A stretch of DNA of 5,297 nt, from positions 1-5,297 of the forward strand of contig JAFDCW010000383.1 in the NCBI GenBank assembly GCA_019312705.1. The letters run 5' to 3'. How positions within the stretch are numbered: position 1 is the stretch's first letter; each line of letters begins with the position of its first letter. The stretch comes from Deltaproteobacteria bacterium. GTDB lineage: Bacteria > Myxococcota > Polyangia > Polyangiales > B10-G4. The notes below the pieces were generated by a model. It made no database searches. It saw only the letters and a list, made by a program, of their open reading frames with translations, and was not told the DNA's origin. The position numbers and the translations under genes were made by a program. Positions 1 through 4,653 of this stretch are shown here, one piece after another.

Positions 1-230
1 GGGCCTCCATGAACGAAGACGGCCGGTTTGCCCGTGGGATTGCCCGATTGCTCGTAATAGAGCTAATGGATATCGTCGACCCTGAGCCTACCAGCGTCAA
101 AAGGCTCGAGGGGGGGATAGAGCGTTCGGTCTCCCATGGGCCGGAGGATCGCAGAGGCAGGGCCCGTTTGCCACCGATCGAGGACGGCCGCCGGGCAAAG
201 GAGCCTGATATGTGGTCGATTCTACATTAG

Positions 231-258
231 TTGCCCTGGCCGGGTCCGGAGCGATAAC
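231..258 (+). promoter_or_regulatory. Candidate sigma-70-type promoter for the kinase gene
   Basis: TTGCCC (231-236) is followed after 16 bp by GATAAC (253-258), which matches four of six positions of TATAAT. Transcription would start near 265 and give a leader of about 20 nt that contains the ribosome binding site at 276-280. The match is modest, and myxobacterial promoters vary widely, so this is only the best-placed of several weak candidates. Confidence 0.28.
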
Positions 259-275
259 CTTTTTGAGTTCTTCTT

Positions 276-280
276 AGGGG
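276..280 (+). promoter_or_regulatory. Shine-Dalgarno that fixes a TTG start
   Basis: AGGGG lies 5 nt before TTG 286. No ATG or GTG follows in frame before the conserved kinase N-terminus, and no comparable site precedes the upstream ATG at 136. This is the main reason for choosing the TTG start. Confidence 0.6.
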
Positions 281-285
281 TCCAC

Positions 286-2433
286 TTGCTGAGAGTCGGG
301 GACGAACTCGGTCGCTACGAGATCATCGCCCACCTCAAGAGCGGCGGGATGGCCACGCTGTATCTGGGGCGCCGGCGCATACCCCCCGACAACCGCATCT
401 TCGCCATCAAGGTCGTGCACCCGCACTTCCTCGACGACGAAGACTTGGTGGCCATGTTCGAGGACGAGGCCCGGCTCTCGCTTCGCATTCAGCACCCCAA
501 CGTAGTGCGCATCGAAGAGGTGGGCGAGGTCGGCGGCGTGCACTTCCTCGCGATGGAGTACATCCACGGGTGCTCCGTTGCCCAGCTCCTCCAGGCGCTG
601 ATCCGGCATCGCCGCCGAATGAGCCCCGAGCTCGCGGTCTACATCGCGATGCAGGCGTGCGAGGCCCTCGACGCGGCCCACTCCCTGCTCGGTGACCACG
701 GTGAACTTCTCAACGTCGTCCACCGGGATGTCAGCCCGCAGAACATTCTCCTAGCCCACACCGGGGACCTCCGGCTGATCGATTTCGGGATCGCGAAGTC
801 CCGGGCCCGTATGCATCACTCGTCGACCGGGTCTTCGGTCCGGGGAAAACTCCGGTACATGTCCCCGGAGCACGCGAAGGGGCACGACGTCGACCAGCGG
901 ACCGACATCTATGCCCTGGGCATCGTGCTCTGGGAGATGCTCACCATGCGTCCGCTCTTCTGGGGAGAGACAGACTTCGACGTGCTGACCAAGGTGCAGG
1001 ATCCTCTGGTCGATCCCCCGAGCGAGTACGCGCCCAACATCTCGCCGGCCCTCGACGATGCGGTGCTCATCGCTCTGTCGGCCAACCGTGAAGCCAGACC
1101 CACGTCAGCCCTCGAGTTTCGTACCTTGCTCTCGCGAGCCGCACCAATAGCCGAAGCCCTCGATGACGAGCAGATAGCCGAGCTCCTGCACGCGGTCCTC
1201 GGAGAGGAGATGCATCGGGTCGCGGACCGCATGCCCGCTTTCGTGTCGATGGAGCTCCGGTTCCCCCAAGCCGACACGGCGACGATGCCAGATGCCCCCT
1301 CTGCGATGAACGACGGCGCCCTCGAGGTCCTGACCGGGCCCCAGGATTACGACCCCGCCGTCATCAAGACCTTCGTCGGAAACCCCGGGGACATGTCCGG
1401 CATCGATCAGCTGCTCGGCGCGGCATCCGTCGAGCTAGTGGCGGAGGAGACCTCGACCACTGTCGATGCCCTCGTCCCCGCGGACATCAGGGGAAGAACC
1501 GTGGCGGGCGCGAAGGCTTTCGGGCTCGACGCGGAACCCGAAGACCCGACCGATCGGTTCTCCCATGCGGCGGCGGCAGCCATCCATCACAAGCTAGCCC
1601 AGCGTACGGTCGAGGCCGCGATGTTGTCGTCGAACGAGGGCGATGCCGACGACGATTTGGACACGGTGACCCTCGATGAAAGCGTGCCCGCTCTCCTCGG
1701 CGTCGGGATCGACGCGGACGTCCTAGAGCTCGGTTCTCGGGAGATTGAGATCATCGACATCCTCTCCGAGCACGGCCGTACCGACGAGGACGATGACGAC
1801 GACGATGACGATGACGAGGATGTCACCCTGGTGGCTGCGCCCAATATTCCCCTGGACGAACGGGAACTCTCCGGGGTGGGTCAGGCGGGGGTGCGCAGCG
1901 GTGCTTCCTGGCGCGGCGTCGAGCCCGCGGCCGTCGCTCCGCCGGCGTCGGCTCTGGATATCGATTCTCCGACGGAGGCTGAGGTCCCCATGTCGCCGGG
2001 CGACGAGGACGCACCGACCCGGGCGGAAGTGCCGCTCCCGATGCCGGCTGCCGAGTTCGGCGTACCAACCGAAGCCGAGGCGTCGGTCCCCCTCACGCCC
2101 CCTGGTGCATCGCACTCCCACCCGTCCACCTCCCCCGAGTCCCCGAACGCCTTCGACGTGACCCTGGGCGCCCCGGCGGTCGCGTCGGCGGCTCAGCCTT
2201 CCCGGAAACCCGGCATGCACGAGAACCTCCCTGACACTCGCGCGGCTCGTTTCCGCGTGGGAGACAGCGACCCACCGACGATGGTCAATGCCACGCCACC
2301 GGAATTTCGTTTCGAAGATTCCAACGTGGGGGGGGAGGGCGGTTTCGAGGCCGGGGACCGGGTCGCCCTCGCGGCGGGCATCTTCCTGGCGCTTCTCCTG
2401 CTCGTGGCTATCACCCTGTTCTTGCTGATTTGA
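286..2433 (+). CDS. Membrane-anchored Hanks-type Ser/Thr protein kinase
   Basis: This is a eukaryotic-like Ser/Thr kinase that transfers phosphate from ATP to protein substrates. With the TTG start it has 715 residues. The catalytic domain spans about residues 8-285. It has a Gly-rich loop (SGGMATLYLG, about 19-28), the ATP-binding Lys42 (AIK), a likely helix-C Glu61, the catalytic loop HRDVSPQN (Asp148, Asn153), DFG at 166-168, SPE at 193-195, Asp207 (TDIYALG) and the subdomain XI Arg271. All key residues are present, so it should be active, and the Arg before the catalytic Asp makes it an RD kinase. Residues from about 290 to 690 look mostly disordered, with an acidic run at 500-512 and degenerate PTEAE repeats at 561-602. 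Residues 693-715 form one hydrophobic segment that ends exactly at the C-terminus, so the kinase is probably cytoplasmic and tail-anchored with no external sensor. The HRDVSPQNI loop is typical of myxobacterial kinases. The substrate is unknown. Confidence 0.93.
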   Translation: MLRVGDELGRYEIIAHLKSGGMATLYLGRRRIPPDNRIFAIKVVHPHFLDDEDLVAMFEDEARLSLRIQHPNVVRIEEVGEVGGVHFLAMEYIHGCSVAQLLQALIRHRRRMSPELAVYIAMQACEALDAAHSLLGDHGELLNVVHRDVSPQNILLAHTGDLRLIDFGIAKSRARMHHSSTGSSVRGKLRYMSPEHAKGHDVDQRTDIYALGIVLWEMLTMRPLFWGETDFDVLTKVQDPLVDPPSEYAPNISPALDDAVLIALSANREARPTSALEFRTLLSRAAPIAEALDDEQIAELLHAVLGEEMHRVADRMPAFVSMELRFPQADTATMPDAPSAMNDGALEVLTGPQDYDPAVIKTFVGNPGDMSGIDQLLGAASVELVAEETSTTVDALVPADIRGRTVAGAKAFGLDAEPEDPTDRFSHAAAAAIHHKLAQRTVEAAMLSSNEGDADDDLDTVTLDESVPALLGVGIDADVLELGSREIEIIDILSEHGRTDEDDDDDDDDDEDVTLVAAPNIPLDERELSGVGQAGVRSGASWRGVEPAAVAPPASALDIDSPTEAEVPMSPGDEDAPTRAEVPLPMPAAEFGVPTEAEASVPLTPPGASHSHPSTSPESPNAFDVTLGAPAVASAAQPSRKPGMHENLPDTRAARFRVGDSDPPTMVNATPPEFRFEDSNVGGEGGFEAGDRVALAAGIFLALLLLVAITLFLLI
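1783..1821 (+). repeat. GAC/GAT codon run encoding a 13-residue acidic tract
   Basis: Thirteen consecutive Asp/Glu codons (kinase residues 500-512), nine of them an unbroken Asp run, are written as mixed GAC and GAT. The mixing of synonymous codons argues against a very recent pure triplet expansion. The tract sits in the disordered region between the catalytic domain and the membrane anchor. It is followed directly by Val-Thr-Leu, which places Thr514 in a strongly acidic context. Confidence 0.85.
1966..2091 (+). repeat. Three degenerate PTEAE peptide repeats in the kinase tail
   Basis: Kinase residues 561-602 contain three related units: SPTEAEVPMSP, APTRAEVPLPM and VPTEAEASVPL, with their Thr residues at 563, 578 and 595 (15 and 17 residues apart). 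They are Pro-rich and probably disordered. Each presents a Thr followed by acidic or charged residues. A spacer or a cluster of phosphorylation sites are both possible; the function is not known. Confidence 0.6.
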
Positions 2434-2474
2434 GAACGAAAAAACGGGACGGCTTTCGCCGCCCCGTTTCGTTC
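2434..2474. terminator. Bidirectional Rho-independent terminator between convergent genes
   Basis: The core stem pairs 2445-2453 with 2458-2466 around a 4-nt loop, with one A-C mismatch (2449/2462). It extends through three A-T pairs (2442-2444 with 2467-2469) and then, past a three-A bulge, through five more pairs (2434-2438 with 2470-2474). Read on the minus strand, the loop is GAAA and the stem is followed by six U residues (complement of 2439-2444), making a strong terminator for the lipoprotein gene. On the plus strand the U run is only three long, so termination of the kinase transcript would be weaker. The structure starts directly after the kinase stop codon and lies 23 nt beyond the lipoprotein stop. 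Confidence 0.85.
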
Positions 2475-2497
2475 GAGTGTGGGTGGCTTGCGCCGGC

Positions 2498-4417
2498 TTA
2501 TTCGGCCGTCACGGTCAGCTCGAAGCTCGAACTGTTGTAGCCGCGGACCATCACCTGGTAGGTGCCCGCGGGCGGCGCGAACTCGCAGACCTCGGTGGTG
2601 TCGTTGCCCTCGTAGGGGCGGCAGTCGAAGTTCTCGAGGGTGGGCTCGTCGCCGTTGCGGACGTAGAGGTCGGCGTCCTGGCTGGACTCCATGGTGAAGA
2701 CCAGGCGCGAGGCGCCGGCAGGGGTCTCGACCGTGAAGAAGACCTGCTCGTTGGCCGCGACCGCACCGGACTCGGTGAGGACGACGTTGCTGCTGGGCGT
2801 GGTGGGCTCGGTCGGCGTGGTGGGCTCAGTCGGCTCGGTCGGCGTGGTGGGCTCGGTCGGCGTGGTCGGCGTGGTGGGTCCGGCGTTCGCGTCGCGGACC
2901 ATGCTCCAGTGCACGCCGTGGCCGAGGTAGCGGAGGCTCATGAGGCCATCGTCGAAGCGGCCTTGGGCGACGAGGTGCATGAGGGAGGGCGGGACGAAGA
3001 GGCCGGCGCCCGTGTCGTCGCGGGGACCGGTCACGCCGCGGGCCTGGTCCATGACCGGCTCCAGGTTGGCGCGGAACTCGTCGTAGCTGCCGTAGGAGGT
3101 GCCGACGATGGCGATCAGCTGGGCGAAGAGGGCGTCAACGGCCTGGCGCCGGGGGTCGGTCTCGGGGACCTGGTCCATGGCCATCGCCTCGAGGAGGCCG
3201 GGCTTCATCTGGGTCAGCACGGCGGCCTGGAGCGGGGCCACGCCCTCGCCCATGACGTCACGGGGGATGTGGGTGGCCATGAAGCTCTCGACGATGTCGG
3301 CCATCGTCATGGGCTGGAAAGCGATCTGCCGAGCGGCGGGGTTGCCCTCGGGGGCGTAGTCGGCGGTCGGGCGCAGGTTCTCGGGGGCGAGGGCCACGTC
3401 GACGAGAGCGGCGTACTCGTTGCTGTTCAGATCGGTGAAGGCGCTGCTCTCGCCGGCCGCGTGCTTCTCGAGTTCGGCGACATAGGCGTCCCAGGTGTCC
3501 TGGCCGACGATCGGGACGATGTTCGCAGCGTTGAGGGGCACGATCATGCCGGCGCTGAAGGAGATGTGGGCGAGCTCGGCGCAGTAGACCTGGTGGGCCG
3601 GGTCCTGGAACCAGGCGCGGGCGTCCGTGTCACCGGCGATGGCGCGAATCATCTGGCCAACGTGCTCGCGGACCTTCTCCGGGCTGTTCGCCGCGAGGGG
3701 GTCGCCGCCGTTGTAGTCGCCGGGGAAGTTGCTGACGGCGTTGAAGCCGAGGAGCATCGTCCGGATGTTGTCCCGGAAGGACGCGATCTGGTCGGGGGTG
3801 AGGAAGTCGGGGTAGACCGGGCGCAGGAACATCATCGAGTACCTGGAGTCTCCGAAGCGTCCGTTCTGGTAGTTCTGGGGGTTGTTGAGGGTGATGGCGC
3901 CGGGCTGGCCGTCGCGCTCGACACCGACGACGATCTCGATGTGCGTGTCCTGGAGCTTGAAGTGCTCCTTCATGTCGTCGCCGGGTCCGCCGAGAGTGAG
4001 CTCGCGGTGCTCCTGGCGGTGATGCTTGACGGCGATGCCGATTTCTCCCGGGGGGAAGTACTCGGAGATGACCGCGTCGCCGCGCTCTACGGTGTTGCCG
4101 TCGACGTCGGTGGCGTTGTCGTTGTCGGCGTAGGGGATGACGTTGACGTCGGTGCCGAAGAGGTGGGTGTCGGCGATGAGAGTCTGGTCTCCGAGGCTGA
4201 CCGTGACGCGGTAGGCGTCTTCGACGGTCTGCATCGGCGTGGCACCCGGCCAGTTGGCGTTCATCGCGGCGATGTCCGCTTCATACTGCGGGATGCCCTG
4301 GCCGTCGTCACACTTGCCGCCACAGGCCGCCTCGACGGGATCCTGTGGGGTGTTGGTGGCGCAGCCTGTTCCGAAACAGAGGCTGAGGAGGAGGGCGATA
4401 GTCGTTGCGGTCTTCAT
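2498..4417 (-). CDS. Lipoprotein with permuted NlpC/P60-like core and PPC domain
   Basis: The product has 639 residues. It begins with a lipoprotein-type signal peptide (Lys2, hydrophobic 7-15, Cys19 in FGTGC, slightly off the usual lipobox because position -3 is Gly). A Cys-rich motif, ACGGKCDDG, follows. Residues about 110-290 have the order seen in circularly permuted NlpC/P60-type hydrolases of the YiiX kind: RGDAV (Gly113-Asp114), THIEIVV with candidate catalytic His159, FLRP, then VYCAELAH with candidate nucleophile Cys279. The third catalytic residue was not identified. Residues about 300-510 are mostly helical and unrecognised. A Pro-Thr-Glu linker (514-541) leads to a PPC domain (543-639) with DADLYVR and two cysteines (599, 611) likely to form a disulfide. 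The protein should be lipid-anchored outside the cytoplasm; its substrate is unknown. ATG 4417 was chosen because it opens the signal peptide, has a GGGAG site 6 nt upstream, and the only longer start (4480) lies in the predicted promoter. The enzyme assignment is an inference. Confidence 0.88.
   Translation of the reverse strand: MKTATTIALLLSLCFGTGCATNTPQDPVEAACGGKCDDGQGIPQYEADIAAMNANWPGATPMQTVEDAYRVTVSLGDQTLIADTHLFGTDVNVIPYADNDNATDVDGNTVERGDAVISEYFPPGEIGIAVKHHRQEHRELTLGGPGDDMKEHFKLQDTHIEIVVGVERDGQPGAITLNNPQNYQNGRFGDSRYSMMFLRPVYPDFLTPDQIASFRDNIRTMLLGFNAVSNFPGDYNGGDPLAANSPEKVREHVGQMIRAIAGDTDARAWFQDPAHQVYCAELAHISFSAGMIVPLNAANIVPIVGQDTWDAYVAELEKHAAGESSAFTDLNSNEYAALVDVALAPENLRPTADYAPEGNPAARQIAFQPMTMADIVESFMATHIPRDVMGEGVAPLQAAVLTQMKPGLLEAMAMDQVPETDPRRQAVDALFAQLIAIVGTSYGSYDEFRANLEPVMDQARGVTGPRDDTGAGLFVPPSLMHLVAQGRFDDGLMSLRYLGHGVHWSMVRDANAGPTTPTTPTEPTTPTEPTEPTTPTEPTTPSSNVVLTESGAVAANEQVFFTVETPAGASRLVFTMESSQDADLYVRNGDEPTLENFDCRPYEGNDTTEVCEFAPPAGTYQVMVRGYNSSSFELTVTAE
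2795..2878 (-). repeat. Short tandem repeats encoding a Pro-Thr-Glu linker
   Basis: Twenty-eight residues (514-541 of the lipoprotein) are built from irregular PTTP and PTEP units. At the DNA level the plus strand shows alternating GGTGGGCTC and GGTCGGCGT-type units. This is a flexible interdomain linker between the helical region and the PPC domain. Such a tract is prone to slippage, and in-frame length differences between strains would be expected. Confidence 0.85.
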
Positions 4418-4423
4418 GCTGTG

Positions 4424-4428
4424 CTCCC
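4424..4428 (-). promoter_or_regulatory. Shine-Dalgarno of the lipoprotein gene
   Basis: On the minus strand GGGAG stands 6 nt before ATG 4417. It supports this start over the upstream in-frame ATG at 4480. It follows the leader inverted repeat (4432-4448) after only 3 nt. Confidence 0.75.
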
Positions 4429-4431
4429 AAG

Positions 4432-4448
4432 TGACACTCACCGTGTCA
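4432..4448 (-). promoter_or_regulatory. Perfect inverted repeat in the predicted 5' leader
   Basis: TGACAC, 5 nt, GTGTCA forms a perfect 6-bp inverted repeat. If transcription starts near 4453 (from the sigma-54 element) it spans about +6 to +22 and ends 3 nt before the Shine-Dalgarno. As DNA it could be a dimeric repressor operator with half-sites 11 bp apart. As RNA it could be a small hairpin that stabilises the 5' end or controls access to the ribosome binding site. The sequence alone does not decide between these. Confidence 0.45.
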
Positions 4449-4463
4449 GGCGAACGGAGACTA

Positions 4464-4480
4464 AGCAGACAGTGTGCCAA
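4464..4480 (-). promoter_or_regulatory. Sigma-54 (RpoN) -24/-12 promoter of the lipoprotein gene
   Basis: On the minus strand the sequence is TTGGCACACTGTCTGCT. It matches the known consensus YTGGCACG-N4-TTGCW with the exact spacing (GG to GC 12 bp): TGGCAC is complete and TGC is complete; the G after TGGCAC is A and the first T of TTGC is C. The predicted start site is near 4453, giving a 36-nt leader that holds the Shine-Dalgarno. No convincing sigma-70 -10 element was seen at a suitable place. Sigma-54 promoters need an ATP-driven enhancer-binding protein, so expression should depend on a specific signal. Confidence 0.65.
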
Positions 4481-4490
4481 CCATTGCCCT

Positions 4491-4510
4491 CACGAAATTT
4501 CACGGAAATT
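4491..4510. repeat. AT-rich 10-bp tandem repeat upstream of the sigma-54 site
   Basis: CACGAAATTT is followed immediately by CACGGAAATT. The copies start with the same CACG and share an AAATT core shifted by one base. The pair forms an unusually AT-rich island in GC-rich DNA, at about -38 to -57 from the predicted lipoprotein start site. It lies between the large inverted repeat and the sigma-54 element, where a bend or a second factor could act. No match to the IHF consensus was found by eye. Confidence 0.35.
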
Positions 4511-4521
4511 ACGCTCTCCGA

Positions 4522-4538
4522 GGTGGCTGCTGGCCACC
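4522..4538. repeat. Small inverted repeat GGTGGC-N5-GCCACC
   Basis: This is a perfect 6-bp inverted repeat with a 5-bp centre, 6 bp from the larger repeat at 4545-4574. It lies about 69-85 bp upstream of the predicted lipoprotein transcription start. The arms differ in sequence from the larger repeat, so it is not a second copy of the same site. In GC-rich DNA a repeat this short can arise by chance. Confidence 0.35.
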
Positions 4539-4544
4539 CCACTG

Positions 4545-4574
4545 TCCGGTGCCCTGGGGAGCCAGGGCACCGGA
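4545..4574. promoter_or_regulatory. Perfect 13-bp inverted repeat, candidate activator site
   Basis: TCCGGTGCCCTGG (4545-4557), a 4-bp centre GGAG, and its exact complement (4562-4574) form a 13-bp perfect inverted repeat. No T run follows on either strand, so it is not a typical Rho-independent terminator. Its position, about 92-121 bp upstream of the predicted sigma-54 start site, is where enhancer-binding proteins usually bind. This suggests an upstream activating sequence for the lipoprotein gene. It lies upstream of the predicted prfC promoter, so it would not be in the prfC mRNA. The symmetry is plain; the activator role is inferred. Confidence 0.5.
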
Positions 4575-4615
4575 AACTCCCTCAGCCGGACCCCGAGGGC
4601 GCTGGCAATCCCCCC

Positions 4616-4644
4616 TTGAGCTTCGGTCGCCGAGTGCTTAGATA
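4616..4644 (+). promoter_or_regulatory. Candidate prfC promoter, very close to the start codon
   Basis: TTGAGC (4616-4621) and TAGATA (4639-4644) are separated by 17 bp. The -35 matches TTGACA at the first four positions; the -10 is weak. The -10 ends 9 nt before ATG 4654, so transcription would start at or within a few bases of the start codon. That fits the absence of any Shine-Dalgarno before prfC. Confidence 0.4.
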
Positions 4645-4653
4645 CGCGCCCCC

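Larger units (their letters stand above)
1..285. other. Upstream region of the kinase gene, no supported gene
   Basis: I see no convincing gene here. A 73-codon frame (9-230, +) and an in-frame extension of the kinase from ATG 136 are both open. They use many codons that are uncommon in the neighbouring genes (ATA, CTA, AGA, AGG, GTA), lack a Shine-Dalgarno and resemble no protein I know. The stretch is visibly less GC-biased than the coding regions, as expected of an intergenic region. Besides the candidate promoter annotated at 231-258, a second weak sigma-70-like pair exists: TTGCTC (48-53), 17 bp, TATCGT (71-76). No strong hairpin or tRNA was seen. Confidence 0.5.

Noticed and set aside
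1..10. Possible minus-strand gene start (ATG at 10-8)
   Set aside because: Only about three codons lie in the window, and no Shine-Dalgarno precedes the ATG, so nothing can be said.
9..230. 73-codon frame at the left edge of the window
   Set aside because: It has no Shine-Dalgarno, many codons rare in the neighbouring genes, weaker third-position GC bias and no recognisable similarity. It could conceivably be the tail of an upstream gene, but nothing supports that.
136..285. N-terminal extension of the kinase from ATG 136
   Set aside because: The extra 50 residues are Arg/Cys/Ser-rich, resemble no kinase N-terminus and lack a ribosome binding site. TTG 286 has AGGGG at 5 nt and begins just before the conserved kinase fold.
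1723..2220. Antisense frames opposite the kinase tail, including a poly-Ser product opposite the acidic tract
   Set aside because: They arise from the complement of GAC/GAT runs and from GC bias. None has a start signal or domain.
4418..4480. N-terminal extension of the lipoprotein from ATG 4480
   Set aside because: It would bury the signal peptide 21 residues inside the protein, and the ATG itself overlaps the predicted sigma-54 element. ATG 4417 has a good Shine-Dalgarno.
4545..4574. Reading the 13-bp inverted repeat as a Rho-independent terminator
   Set aside because: No T run follows on either strand, and no gene ends nearby in either direction.
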